The notes under the pieces were generated by a model. That model had not been told where the DNA came from. It saw only the letters and a program-made list of their open reading frames with translations, and searched no databases. Positions 16,103-25,023 of a DNA stretch of 58,605 nt are shown one piece after another. Location of the stretch: contig NZ_QGTL01000020.1 of assembly GCF_003182135.1 (NCBI RefSeq), positions 1 to 58,605 on the forward strand, given 5' to 3'. A program made the translations under genes and the position numbers. The stretch is from Nocardia neocaledoniensis (GTDB lineage Bacteria > Actinomycetota > Actinomycetes > Mycobacteriales > Mycobacteriaceae). Numbering within the stretch: position 1 is the stretch's first letter; each line of letters begins with the position of its first letter.

Positions 16103-16660
16103 ATGACCGACACCGCTACCCGCACCACTCCCTCGACAATCACGAAGACCGCCGACGCGCTCGATGCCAGCGGCATCGGCCTGCTCGTCCTCCGCGTCGG
16201 CTTCGGCGGCCTGATGGCCGCCTACGGCACCCAGAAACTGTTCGGCTGGTTCAACGGACAGGGCCTGACGGCCACCCAGCAGGGCTTCGACGCGATGGGC
16301 TACAACCCCGGCGCGCTCTTCGGCACCCTGGCCGGTCTCACCGAGCTGGTCGGTGGACTGCTGCTCGTCGCCGGGCTGTTCACCCCGCTGGCCGCGGCCA
16401 TCGTCCTCGGCACGATGATCAACGCGATCAACGTCCTCTGGAGCGGCGGGCTCTTCCCGGCCGATCCCAGCGTGATGGGCTTCTCGACCCCGCTGCTGTT
16501 CGCCATCGTCGCGGCGGTGCTCGCCTTCACCGGCCCCGGTGTCTACTCGCTCGACGCCGGCCGGCCGTGGGCGCGCCAGGGCGTCGTGTGGGGCGCGGCC
16601 GCGGTGGCGCTGGCCGTCGTCACGGCGGTGCTCACGCTGATCCTCAAGTGGGCCCTCTGA
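16103..16660 (+). CDS. DoxX-family membrane protein
   Basis: 185 aa, four membrane segments (about residues 27-47, 75-97, 100-118 and 130-150) plus a last hydrophobic stretch near 165-183. LLVLRVGFGGLMAAYGTQKLFGWF and GLTELVGGLLLVAGLFTPLAA are typical DoxX motifs. In mycobacteria DoxX works with SodA and SseA in a membrane oxidoreductase complex, but those partners are not here, so the role is open. The ATG at 16103 has GAGG upstream. Two candidate regulatory sites precede it. Confidence 0.85.
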   Translation: MTDTATRTTPSTITKTADALDASGIGLLVLRVGFGGLMAAYGTQKLFGWFNGQGLTATQQGFDAMGYNPGALFGTLAGLTELVGGLLLVAGLFTPLAAAIVLGTMINAINVLWSGGLFPADPSVMGFSTPLLFAIVAAVLAFTGPGVYSLDAGRPWARQGVVWGAAAVALAVVTAVLTLILKWAL

Positions 16661-16850
16661 CATCAGGCGACAACCGTCGCGGGCGGCGCGGTGACCGGGT
16701 TTCGGTCACCGCGCCGCTTTTTCGTCACCAGCTCGACGCTCGCGGTTGGGCGCAGGCCCCGCATCTGTCGGCGGCGGCGATTACCCTCGGCGTCGGCGCC
16801 GGTCGAAGCGGCGCCACGGCATCGTCCGCGCGTCGAAGAGGAGAGCTGCG

Positions 16851-17663
16851 ATGAAGGCTTACGACCTGGGTTTCGGAGATTCGGCGGACAAGCTGGCGGA
16901 GACGCCCGGCGGGGAACCGCTGACCCTCGACGCGCCGGTGCGCTCCGGCTGGATCGGCAGCGAGGGCCCCGCGATCGACCCGGCCACCTGGCCGCGCGGG
17001 CCGGTCACCGGGCTGCCGATGATGCACGCGCTCACCCTGCGACTGCCCGCCGACTTCCAGCGGCGTGGCCCGAAATTCCCCGCCATCGCCTTCTTCCAGG
17101 GGGAGGGTCAGTTCGCCGACGCGAACGATCCGGTGGCTCCTGACGCCGCCTCCGACGACCCGATCGCGCGCGATCTGGCCGCCACCCGCCTGCACTCGCA
17201 GCTGCAGCTGCTGCACGACGAGATCGGCGGGGTGTTCGCGCTGATCTGGCTCACCGAGGAGGAGTTCGCGGGCGGTCCGGTCGCCCCGCCCGCCGACGTG
17301 CGCGCGCCCGGCTCCCCGGTCGCGAGCGACGAGGGCTGTAACGCCTGGGACGACCTGCATCCCACCGTCGGCGTCTGGTTGGCCGAGCGCGTCGCCGATC
17401 CGAATGTCGGCATCCCGCCGGTCGAGTACGAACCGAACACCCGCTACCAGGACCCGCTCACCGAGGACTCCGGCTGGACCCCGTGGGCCGAACCGCTCTT
17501 CGGCCGCTCCCATCTGGGCGGCACCGCGTTCCCCGTGCAGGCGCTGCCCGAGGGGCTGACCCCGTACTACCTGGAGATCGAGGAGGTCTCGGGCATGAAC
17601 TTCGGCGGCGGCAACGCCCAGCTCGACCTGGAATCGGGCGTGTTCGACTGGGCCTGCGGCTAG
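16851..17663 (+). CDS. Conserved hypothetical protein, soluble
   Basis: 270 aa. The start at 16851 has a good AAGAGGAGAG site. No signal peptide or membrane segment is seen. It is acidic and Pro/Trp-rich, with segments such as SGWIGSEGPAIDP, WPRGPVTGLPMMHALTLRLP and a closing GGGNAQLDLESGVFDWACG. I do not recognise a family; the beta-rich composition and repeated WP/PW motifs do not settle it. It ends three bases from the convergent GT87 stop. Confidence 0.75.
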   Translation: MKAYDLGFGDSADKLAETPGGEPLTLDAPVRSGWIGSEGPAIDPATWPRGPVTGLPMMHALTLRLPADFQRRGPKFPAIAFFQGEGQFADANDPVAPDAASDDPIARDLAATRLHSQLQLLHDEIGGVFALIWLTEEEFAGGPVAPPADVRAPGSPVASDEGCNAWDDLHPTVGVWLAERVADPNVGIPPVEYEPNTRYQDPLTEDSGWTPWAEPLFGRSHLGGTAFPVQALPEGLTPYYLEIEEVSGMNFGGGNAQLDLESGVFDWACG

Positions 17664-17666
17664 GGC

Positions 17667-18995
17667 TCAGTCGACCATCGCCGGGCGGTCGTCGTCAGGG
17701 TGCGCCCCGCCGACGACCTTCGGCGGCCGGATGGCGTGCGAAACCCGTTCAGCGGCAGGCGGATCGAGGATGATCGGTTCGATCGGCGCGGGTGGCTCGG
17801 CACGGAGCAGCTGGACGACCCCGACCAGGACCAGCAGATAGATGATCACGTAGACGTTCATCAGGAGCTGGATGCCCGGCCACCACGGTGGGAGCAGGAA
17901 CGTGCCGACGCTGACCCACGTGGGCGTGTAGGTGTAGGTCCAGGCCGCGATGGCGACATACAGCGCGCCCGCGGCGAGCCACCAGCGGCCACGGCCCTGC
18001 GCGCGGTGGATCAGATACACCATCAGCGGGACGAACCAGACCCAGTGGTGGCCCCAGGAATACGGGGAGACGGCGCAGGCGGTGAGCCCGCCGAGCGTCA
18101 CCGACAGCAGCTGTTCACCGCGCCGGGCCAGCGCGGCCGCGAGCCACATGGCCAGCAGCGCCACCGGCACCGCGATCAGCAGCCACAACCAGATCGGCGC
18201 GGGCCCGTGCACGAGATGCGCGATGGCGCCGCGCAGTGACTGGTTCGACGGGTGGGCGTCGGGGGCGATGCGGCCCGACTGGAAGAACGTCGAGGTCCAG
18301 TACTGATAGGAATCGCGGGGCAGGACCAGCGCGGTGAGTCCGATCGTCGCCACGAAGGTGAGCGCCGCGGTGGCCGCGGCGCGCCACTGCCGCTGCGCGA
18401 GGTACTGGGCGACGAAGTACAGCGGCGTCAGTTTGATGCCCGCCGAGATGCCCACCCCGAGCCCGCGCAGCCTGCTGCCCTCGGGCCGGGAGAAGTCCCA
18501 CAGCACCAGCAGCATCAGCCACAGATTGATCTGGCCGTAGTACAGCGTCGTGCGCACGGGCTCGGCGAACGTGCAGGCCAGCGTGATCAAGATGCTGACA
18601 AGGACCAGACGAGTGGTCACCCGGTAGCCCAGCATGCGCCAGCTCTGCAGCACGACCGCGAACAGCACCAGGAGATTGAGCCCCATCCAGGTGTTGGTGA
18701 CCGCGCCCCACGGGATCAGCAGCAGCGGCAGGAACACCAGCGCCGAGAACGGGGTGTAGGTGTAGAGCAGTCCGAGATGGGTCGGCTCGATGTAGAGCGC
18801 CCGATCGTGCAGGACCCGCCAGCCGCCGTCGCGGTAGATGTGGACATCGAGACCGCCGGCGAGGATGCCGCCGCTGATCATGTGCGGGTCCATGGTGGCG
18901 AACAACAGCGTCACGCCGGCGACGGCGGTGCCGAGTAGCAGGAGGAGCGTCGAGATCTTGTGCGGGAGCACCGCGCGTCGATTTTTCTCCACCAC
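17667..18995 (-). CDS. GT87-family polyprenyl-phosphate mannosyltransferase (PimE-like)
   Basis: 442 aa with about 10-11 membrane segments. DUF2029/GT87 enzymes transfer mannose from polyprenyl-phosphate mannose to PIMs or lipoglycans on the outer face of the membrane. The first outside loop carries GGLDVHIYRDGGW with the conserved aspartate (Asp50) that is catalytic in this family. Further motifs are YTYTPFSALVFLPL, RTTLYYGQINLWL, GIKLTPLYF and SWGHHWVW. The choice between PimE and a lipomannan-branching enzyme such as Rv2181 cannot be made here. Two adjacent GTG codons open it. Confidence 0.85.
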   Translation of the reverse strand: MVEKNRRAVLPHKISTLLLLLGTAVAGVTLLFATMDPHMISGGILAGGLDVHIYRDGGWRVLHDRALYIEPTHLGLLYTYTPFSALVFLPLLLIPWGAVTNTWMGLNLLVLFAVVLQSWRMLGYRVTTRLVLVSILITLACTFAEPVRTTLYYGQINLWLMLLVLWDFSRPEGSRLRGLGVGISAGIKLTPLYFVAQYLAQRQWRAAATAALTFVATIGLTALVLPRDSYQYWTSTFFQSGRIAPDAHPSNQSLRGAIAHLVHGPAPIWLWLLIAVPVALLAMWLAAALARRGEQLLSVTLGGLTACAVSPYSWGHHWVWFVPLMVYLIHRAQGRGRWWLAAGALYVAIAAWTYTYTPTWVSVGTFLLPPWWPGIQLLMNVYVIIYLLVLVGVVQLLRAEPPAPIEPIILDPPAAERVSHAIRPPKVVGGAHPDDDRPAMVD

Positions 18996-19119
18996 AGCCG
19001 TGCTACCGCTCGGCTCGCATCGTATGCACGTCTAAGAACCTACCGCCGCCCCGACCGGGTTCGCGTCGCGGCCCGCCATTGGTAGGCGATCCCTATCAGC
19101 TCGCCCGGTCCGGGCCAGG

Positions 19120-19824
19120 TCAGGCGGCGGGTTGCAGGACCAGCATGGTGTCGGCGCCGTGGTGGAACTCGTAGCGGACCTTGCGCAGCGCGGTGGGGAT
19201 GCCCTTGTCGTGCAGTTCGGTGCGCAGGTGGCCGACCAGGTCGTCCAGGGGCGCGCCGGTGTAGTCGAGCAGGGGATACAGGCGCGCCTCCCCGGCGGTG
19301 ACCCGCGCGAGTTCGTGCAGCGCCGCCAGGTGGAATTCGGCGTCGAGGCGGTCGGCGTAGCTGAACAGCAGGTGCGAGCTCAGCGACAGGTCGAAGGACT
19401 TGTCCGGAAACGGTAGCTCGGGCAGGCTCGCCGCGATGTAGCGGTGCGGCTCGGTGCGCACGTCGGCCGCGAAGCGCCGGGCGGCGCCGCGGCGGATGGC
19501 GGCGTGCCCGTCGGGGGAGCCGTACCAGTCCCAGCGGTAGCGGTGCGCGTTGGCGGCGGCCCACGCCACCGCGCGGTCGTTCTCGGTGACGGCGTCTTCG
19601 GCCAGATCGGTGGTGGGACGCGCATAGATGGGGTCGACCGCGGTGACCGCGGCGCCGAGCGCGCTGGCTTCAGCGGTGAAACTCGCCGCGCCGCCGGGAC
19701 AATCGAGGATTCGGCGACCGGTGAGATCGTCGTCGGACAGGTGAAACATCGCGCGGTACTCGGCCAAAGATCTTGCGCTGACCAGAAATTCGCCGAGTAC
19801 CTCGCCATCGGCGTGGTGCTTCAT
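19120..19824 (-). CDS. Class I SAM-dependent methyltransferase-like protein
   Basis: 234 aa. A Rossmann core is visible: RRILDCPGGAASFTAEA is the SAM loop (with CPGG in place of the common GxGxG), VTAVDPIYARP is the acidic strand, and LPFPDKSFDLSLSSHLLFSYAD is the family post-motif. Substrate unknown. The gene is cotranscribable with dinG upstream (gap of 80 bases) but no link is evident. Confidence 0.8.
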   Translation of the reverse strand: MKHHADGEVLGEFLVSARSLAEYRAMFHLSDDDLTGRRILDCPGGAASFTAEASALGAAVTAVDPIYARPTTDLAEDAVTENDRAVAWAAANAHRYRWDWYGSPDGHAAIRRGAARRFAADVRTEPHRYIAASLPELPFPDKSFDLSLSSHLLFSYADRLDAEFHLAALHELARVTAGEARLYPLLDYTGAPLDDLVGHLRTELHDKGIPTALRKVRYEFHHGADTMLVLQPAA

Positions 19825-19904
19825 CTGCCAACGTTCTCATGAGATGCTTTCGCCCGGTAGCGAATTCACCGTTGTGGTCATGCGAATTGCACGACTCGGT
19901 CGCG

Positions 19905-21947
19905 CTAGGCCGAGGCGGTGAGCCTGCGCAACGCCTTCGACACGACCTCGGGATCGGTGGTCTCCCAGTACGGCGGCAGCGAGGCGCGCAGGTATCCGCC
20001 GTAGCGGGCGGTCGCCAGGCGCGAATCCAGGATGGCGACCACACCGCGGTCGTCCACACTGCGCAGCAGCCTGCCGGTGCCCTGTGCGAGCAGCAGGGCC
20101 GCGTGATTGGCCGCCACCGTCATGAACCCGTTGCCGCCGCGCGACTCGACCGCCCGCTGGCGCGCCGTGAGCAGCGGATCGTCGGGGCGGGGGAACGGAA
20201 TGCGGTCCAGGATCACCAGGCTCAGCGACGGGCCGGGCACATCCACGCCCTGCCACAGGGTGAGTGTGCCGAAAAGCGAGGTCTCGGGGTCGTCGGCGAA
20301 CTTGCGGACCAGCGCGCCCATCGAATCGTCGCCCTGGCACAGTACCGGGGTGTCGAGGCGTTGGCGCAGTGCCTCGGTGGCCGCCTTGGCGGCGCGCATC
20401 GAGGAGAACAGCCCCAGCGTGCGGCCGCCCGCCGAGGTGATCAGCTGCTCGATCTCGTCGAGATAGGCCGGCGAGAGGCCGTCGCGACCCGGCGGGGGCA
20501 GATGCTTGGCGACATAGAGGATGCCGGACTTGGCGTGATCGAACGGGGAGCCGACATCGAGGGAACTCCAGCGCACCGACTCCGTATCGGCCGGCGCGGT
20601 GGCGCCGTTGGCCAACGCGGGATCGACCTTGCCCGCGGCCTGCGACGGCAGTCCCCAGGTGATGGCAAGGCTGTCGAAGGAGCCGCCGATCTGCAGCGTC
20701 GCCGAGGTGAGCACGACCGTCGCGGTGCCGAACAGCCTGCTGCGCAGCAGCCCGCCCACCGACAGCGGCGCCATCCGCAGGGTGCGCCGCGCGACGCCGC
20801 GGATCTCGTCGGCCGAGAGCCAGATGACGTCGCGGCGCGCGGCCGGATCCGCCTCCTCGAACGCGGTCAGGGCGCGCACGGCGGCATCGTGCACCTCGTC
20901 GATGGCGGCCACCGCCATGGTGCGGGCCGCCGCGTTGTCCGGATCGTCGGTGGCCTTGACGCTGCCCTGCGGCGCGATCGCGGTGCGCGCGTTCCACGCG
21001 GCGTCGCGGACCAGGGCGAGCACGGGGGCGATGCCGTCGGGCAGCTGGTCCCAGCGGCCGGGCGGCATGTCCTCGAGCGCCTCGTGGAAGGCCTCGGCGG
21101 CACCCTCGAGCCGGTCGACCTCGCGTTCGTCGATCAGCTTGGTGCAGCGGCGGGCCGCGGCGCTGATCGCGGTCGCGGCCAGTTCGGCGGTCGCGACGCC
21201 GGTGACCCGGTCGACCAGTTCGTGCGCCTCGTCGATCACCACGACATCGTGCTCGGGCAGGACCTGGATGCCGCTGATCGCGTCGATCGCGAGCAGAGCG
21301 TGATTGGTGACCACCACGTCGGCCTGCGCCGATTCCGTGCGCGCCTTCTCGGCGAAGCAGTCCTGGCCGAACTGGCAGCGGGTCTTGCCCAGGCATTCGC
21401 GCGAGGACACGCTCACCTGCCGCCAGGCCCGGTCGCTCACGCCGGGCGCGATCTCGTCGCGGTCGCCGGTCTCGGTGTCGGAAGCCCACTCGTTGAGGCG
21501 CTGCACCTCGCGGCCCAGCTTGGAGATGGCGAAGGCGTCGAACAGTTCGGCCTCGCCCGTGTCCTCCGGGATGACACTGTTGATCTTGTTCAGGCACAGA
21601 TAGTTGTTGCGGCCCTTGAGGATCGCGAACTGCGGCGTGCGGCCGAGCGGCTTGCTCAGCGCCTCGGCCAGCCGCGGCAGATCGCGGTCGACGAGCTGAC
21701 GCTGCAGCGCGATCGTCGCCGTGGAGACGACCACCGTGCGCCCCGTCCGCACCGCGTGCCGCAGGCTCGGCACAAGGTAGGCCAGCGACTTGCCGGTGCC
21801 GGTCCCGGCCTGCACGGCCAGGTGCTCCTTGGTGTCGATCGCGTGGTCGACGGCGGTGGCCATGGTGGTCTGCCCGGTGCGCTCCTTCCCTCCCAGCGCG
21901 TGCACGGCGGTGGCGAGCAGTTCGGCGACGGGAGGAAGTTCGGGCAC
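19905..21947 (-). CDS. dinG: DinG/XPD-type ATP-dependent DNA helicase
   Basis: 680 aa. A superfamily 2, 5'-3' helicase with an iron-sulfur cluster that unwinds R-loops, D-loops and flaps. Walker A AGTGTGKS is at residues 47-54 and the DEAH box VIDEAHEL at about 238-245. The four cluster cysteines C118, C185, C191 and C197 are all present (YLCLNK; RECLGKTRCQFGQDC). The C-terminal half has the LFSSMRAA and GTLTLWQGVDVPG helicase motifs. Start GTG at 21947. It matches Rv1329c by order. Confidence 0.95.
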   Translation of the reverse strand: MPELPPVAELLATAVHALGGKERTGQTTMATAVDHAIDTKEHLAVQAGTGTGKSLAYLVPSLRHAVRTGRTVVVSTATIALQRQLVDRDLPRLAEALSKPLGRTPQFAILKGRNNYLCLNKINSVIPEDTGEAELFDAFAISKLGREVQRLNEWASDTETGDRDEIAPGVSDRAWRQVSVSSRECLGKTRCQFGQDCFAEKARTESAQADVVVTNHALLAIDAISGIQVLPEHDVVVIDEAHELVDRVTGVATAELAATAISAAARRCTKLIDEREVDRLEGAAEAFHEALEDMPPGRWDQLPDGIAPVLALVRDAAWNARTAIAPQGSVKATDDPDNAAARTMAVAAIDEVHDAAVRALTAFEEADPAARRDVIWLSADEIRGVARRTLRMAPLSVGGLLRSRLFGTATVVLTSATLQIGGSFDSLAITWGLPSQAAGKVDPALANGATAPADTESVRWSSLDVGSPFDHAKSGILYVAKHLPPPGRDGLSPAYLDEIEQLITSAGGRTLGLFSSMRAAKAATEALRQRLDTPVLCQGDDSMGALVRKFADDPETSLFGTLTLWQGVDVPGPSLSLVILDRIPFPRPDDPLLTARQRAVESRGGNGFMTVAANHAALLLAQGTGRLLRSVDDRGVVAILDSRLATARYGGYLRASLPPYWETTDPEVVSKALRRLTASA

Positions 21948-21987
21948 GCAGGCAGCTTATCCGCCTCCCACGACAAGTCCGTCCGCC

Positions 21988-22524
21988 TCAGTACTCCCGG
22001 ACGAAGTCGTCGAGGTTGGCGCGGATGTAGTCGAGGATGCGGTGTTCGAAATCGGCGGGCTCGTTGATGTCGTAGATCTCGTCGGGGTCGTCGGCGCGGT
22101 CGCCGTCGGGGCGGCGGATGCGGCCGGGGGCGGCGAGGGTCTGGTGCTCGTCGTCGAAGAAGCGGTCGAGGTCGTCGTCGGGGGAGCTGGGGGAGAAGTC
22201 GCGGGCGGTCAGAACGGCGGCCGCGGCCAGTTGCGGCATCCCGGCCGCGCGCAGACCCCTTGTGGCCCAGGGCAGTTCGCTGCGGCGGGTGCGCAGGTAA
22301 CCGCTGAAGCCGGCGTCGAGGACCGTGGCGTGCAGGCTCGCCAGGGCCAGCAGGTGGGCGAAGGCGGGCGGCAGTTCGGCGAAGGCACCGATGCCGCGCC
22401 GCCGCAGCTCCTCGGTGCCGGGGTTGGACCAGAACACGATGTCGGCGGCGTCGTGGATGCTGTCGACCTCGGCCAGCGCGGTCGTCAGCCGGTCGCGCGT
22501 CGGCGCCGGGAATCGGTAGTCCAT
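21988..22524 (-). CDS. Hypothetical acidic protein
   Basis: 178 aa, soluble and acidic in the C-terminal third (SPDDDLDRFFDDEH, DDPDEIYDINEPADFEH). A helical N-terminal part includes FAHLLALASLHATVLDAGFSGYLRTRRSELPWA. A resemblance to small DMP19/DUF4375 proteins was considered but I cannot confirm it. It sits 14 bases after pncA and 40 before dinG on the same strand. It is not at this place in M. tuberculosis, so it came with pncA or was lost elsewhere. Confidence 0.7.
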   Translation of the reverse strand: MDYRFPAPTRDRLTTALAEVDSIHDAADIVFWSNPGTEELRRRGIGAFAELPPAFAHLLALASLHATVLDAGFSGYLRTRRSELPWATRGLRAAGMPQLAAAAVLTARDFSPSSPDDDLDRFFDDEHQTLAAPGRIRRPDGDRADDPDEIYDINEPADFEHRILDYIRANLDDFVREY

Positions 22525-22538
22525 GCGTGCAGGGTAGG

Positions 22539-23105
22539 TCAGGCGGGCAGGGTGCCCGACAGCTCGACCCCGGCGTCACGCAGGGTGGTGAGGGCGGCGG
22601 CGACGGTGTCCGGCGCGACACCGGCCGTGAGATCGAGCAGCACTCTGGTGTCGAACCCCGCGGTGCGGGCGTCCAGCGCGGTGGCGCGCACGCAGTGGTC
22701 GGTGGCGATGCCGACCACGTCGACGGAGTCGATCCCCCGTGCCCGCAGCCAGTCGGCCAGCGGAGTGCCGTCCGCGGCGGCTCCCTCGAAACCGGAGTAG
22801 GCCGCGGAGTACTCGCCCTTGGAGAAGACCTCCTCCACCAGGCCGGTGTCCAGCGCCGGATGGAAGTCGGCGCCGGGCGTGCCGACGCGGCAGTGCGGCG
22901 GCCAGGTGTCGACATAGTCGGGCTCCGCGGAGAAGTGTTCACCGGGATCGACGTGATGGTCCCTGGTCGCGACCACCGCGTCGTAGTCCTGCCCGGCGAC
23001 GAACTCACTGATCGCCGCGGCCACCGCGGCGCCGCCGGTCACCGCGAGCGAACCGCCCTCGCAGAAGTCGTTCTGCACGTCCACGATCACCAGACCGCGT
23101 CCCAT
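22539..23105 (-). CDS. pncA: Nicotinamidase / pyrazinamidase PncA
   Basis: 188 aa. It deamidates nicotinamide to nicotinate and also activates pyrazinamide. All key residues known from the M. tuberculosis enzyme are in place: catalytic D9, K96 and C138 (IATDHCVRAT) and metal ligands D49, H51, H57 and H71. The start MGRGLVIVDVQNDFCEGG is family-typical, so ATG 23105 is chosen over in-frame upstream codons. It lies next to pncB, giving nicotinamide to nicotinate to NaMN in one place. In M. tuberculosis pncA is elsewhere. Confidence 0.96.
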   Translation of the reverse strand: MGRGLVIVDVQNDFCEGGSLAVTGGAAVAAAISEFVAGQDYDAVVATRDHHVDPGEHFSAEPDYVDTWPPHCRVGTPGADFHPALDTGLVEEVFSKGEYSAAYSGFEGAAADGTPLADWLRARGIDSVDVVGIATDHCVRATALDARTAGFDTRVLLDLTAGVAPDTVAAALTTLRDAGVELSGTLPA

Positions 23106-23285
23106 ACTGTCCTCCACTCCACGATCGCGCTGGCCCGCGCCTCTGCCCGCCGGGTCCGACGCCCTCATTCTCCGCCCACCCCGCCGGGTCGGCCACCCGG
23201 TCGAGGTGGTCCGCCCGCCGGCGCCGGATCCCCTCGTCGGCGGGCGCCGGGGCACCGATCCGCGAGGCAGGCGCGCGCGGACCAC

Positions 23286-24614
23286 TCAGCCCAGGAACGT
23301 CGTCGGCACCGCGGGTTCGCCCGCCGACAGCTTGAGCCCCTCCCACGGCAGGCTGACCAGCCCGCGCGCCACCAGCTCCCGGCTCTGCGCCAGCGTGGCG
23401 GTCCCGTCGCACACCGCGCCGTCGCGCACCAGCGGCACCTGCAGCTCGCGCACCTGGAATCCGTTGGTGGACGGCGCTTCTCCCGCCTCCGGATAGACGA
23501 TCTCCTCGACGATGGTGCCGGTCGCGCGGGCCAGGCGCACCGCCTTCTTGGTGCCGCCGCGCGACTGCTTGTGGCTGCTGCGCTTGGCGACCGGAACGCC
23601 CTCCACCTCCACCAGCTTGTAGACCATCCCCGCCGTCGGCGCGCCGGACCCGGTCACCAGCGAGGTACCGACGCCGTAGACGTCGACCGGCTCGGCGCGC
23701 AGGGCCGCGATCGCGTATTCGTCGAGGTCGCCGGAGACCACGATGCGGGTGCCGGTGGCGCCGAGGCCGTCGAGCTGATCGCGGACCTGCCTGGCCAGCA
23801 CGCCGAGATCACCCGAGTCGATCCGCACGCCGCCGAGCTCGGTGCCTGCGACCTCGATCGCCGTCGCGACGCCCCTGGTGATGTCGAAGGTGTCCACCAG
23901 CAGCGTGGTGCCGACGCCGAGCGCCTCGACCTGGCTGCGGAAGGCGGCCGCCTCGTGCTCACCGTCGGCGCCGCTGTGCAGCAGGGTGAACGCGTGCGCG
24001 CTGGTCCCCGCGCCCGGCACGCCGAAGCTGCGCACGGCTTCCAGATTGGAGGTCGCGTCGAAACCGGCCAGATAGGCGGCGCGCGAACTCGACGGCGCGG
24101 CCAGCTCGTGGGTGCGGCGCGAGCCCATCTCGATCATCCGCCTGCCCGCCGCCGCGCTCACCATCCGCGCCGCCGCCGAGGCGATGGCGCTGTCGTGATT
24201 GAGGATCGACAGGATCAGCGTCTCGAGCAGCACACATTCGGCGAAGCTGCCGCGCACGGTGAGGATCGGCGAGCCGGGGAAGTACAGCTCGCCCTCGGCG
24301 TAGCCGTCGATGTCGCCGGTGAAGCGGTAGGACCGCAGCCAGTCGACGGTGGCCGGGTCGAGGAACTTCGCCGCGATCGCGAGCTCGGGCTCGCCGAAGC
24401 GGAATCGGGTCAGCGCCTCCAGCACCCGGCCGGTGCCCGCGACCACGCCGTAGCGACGGCCGTTGGGCAAGCGCCGGGCGAACACCTCGAAGGTGCACGC
24501 GCGATGGGCCGACCCGTCGGCCAGCGCGGCGGCCAGCATGGTCAGCTCGTACTGGTCGGTCAGCAGCGCGGTGCTGGCCTCGTCACGGATCTGCACACCC
24601 GAAACTGTAGTCAC
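23286..24614 (-). CDS. pncB: Nicotinate phosphoribosyltransferase PncB
   Basis: 442 aa from the GTG at 24614. It makes nicotinate mononucleotide from nicotinate and PRPP with ATP hydrolysis. Family motifs are LLTDQYELTMLAAALADG at the N-terminus, FEVFARRLPNGRRYGVVAG, the SRRTHELAAP histidine region, VRIDSGDLGVLARQ and YGVGTSLVTGSGAPTAGMVYKLV, which bind the phosphoribosyl group. The frame stays open to 24821, but that would overlap the divergent clpS. It corresponds to Rv1330c. pncA follows after 180 bases with no gene seen between. Confidence 0.95.
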   Translation of the reverse strand: MTTVSGVQIRDEASTALLTDQYELTMLAAALADGSAHRACTFEVFARRLPNGRRYGVVAGTGRVLEALTRFRFGEPELAIAAKFLDPATVDWLRSYRFTGDIDGYAEGELYFPGSPILTVRGSFAECVLLETLILSILNHDSAIASAAARMVSAAAGRRMIEMGSRRTHELAAPSSSRAAYLAGFDATSNLEAVRSFGVPGAGTSAHAFTLLHSGADGEHEAAAFRSQVEALGVGTTLLVDTFDITRGVATAIEVAGTELGGVRIDSGDLGVLARQVRDQLDGLGATGTRIVVSGDLDEYAIAALRAEPVDVYGVGTSLVTGSGAPTAGMVYKLVEVEGVPVAKRSSHKQSRGGTKKAVRLARATGTIVEEIVYPEAGEAPSTNGFQVRELQVPLVRDGAVCDGTATLAQSRELVARGLVSLPWEGLKLSAGEPAVPTTFLG

Positions 24615-24622
24615 GCCGGGTG

Positions 24623-24650
24623 TTGTTTCTGTGGGGCCGCGTCGTACCCT
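24623..24650 (+). promoter_or_regulatory. Putative leaderless promoter of clpS
   Basis: TTGTTT (24623-24628) and TACCCT (24645-24650), 16 bases apart, end seven bases before the clpS ATG at 24658. It lies in the 43-base gap from the divergent pncB start. No Shine-Dalgarno sequence is present, in line with a leaderless message. Confidence 0.55.
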
Positions 24651-24657
24651 GGGGTTT

Positions 24658-25008
24658 ATGGCCGTGTGCAATTCCGTTCGAGCCGGCGCCGCCACCGACG
24701 CCGTGAACGCCGCACTGTCCGCGGCGCAGGCGACTCCGGAGGCCGTCGAGAACACCGAGATCCTCGAGGCCGAGGACCGACCATGGGTCACCGTCGTCTG
24801 GGACGACCCGGTGAACCTCATGCACTACGTCACCTACATCTTCCAGAAGCTCTTCGGCTACAGCAAAGCCAAGGCGACCGAGTTGATGCTGCAGGTGCAC
24901 AACGAAGGCAAGGCGGTCGTGTCCTCCGGCTCCCGCGACAAGATGGAACAGGATGTGCGGCGGCTCCACGCCGCGGGGCTCTGGGCGACCATGCAGCGCG
25001 ACGACTGA
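24658..25008 (+). CDS. clpS: ClpS adaptor for ClpAP/ClpCP protease
   Basis: 116 aa. ClpS delivers N-degron substrates to the Clp ATPase. After a ~40-residue flexible leader the core shows WVTVVWDDPVNLMHYVTYIF, where the D-D-P-x-N-x-M-x-Y-V signature forms the N-degron pocket, then VHNEGKAVVSSGSRDKMEQDV for ATPase contact. Orthologue Rv1331. The DUF2017 gene follows after 15 bases. Confidence 0.96.
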   Translation: MAVCNSVRAGAATDAVNAALSAAQATPEAVENTEILEAEDRPWVTVVWDDPVNLMHYVTYIFQKLFGYSKAKATELMLQVHNEGKAVVSSGSRDKMEQDVRRLHAAGLWATMQRDD

Positions 25009-25023
25009 GTACCGTGTAACCCT

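Noticed and set aside
18996..19119. tRNA or small RNA between the GT87 and methyltransferase genes
   Set aside because: No cloverleaf arms, GTTC-type T-loop or terminator were found.
23106..23285. Small gene between pncB and pncA
   Set aside because: Open frames exist on both strands but none has a ribosome-binding site or recognisable product; it looks like an untranslated spacer.
24615..24821. Longer pncB starting at 24821
   Set aside because: It overlaps clpS on the other strand, and the family homology begins at about 24570.
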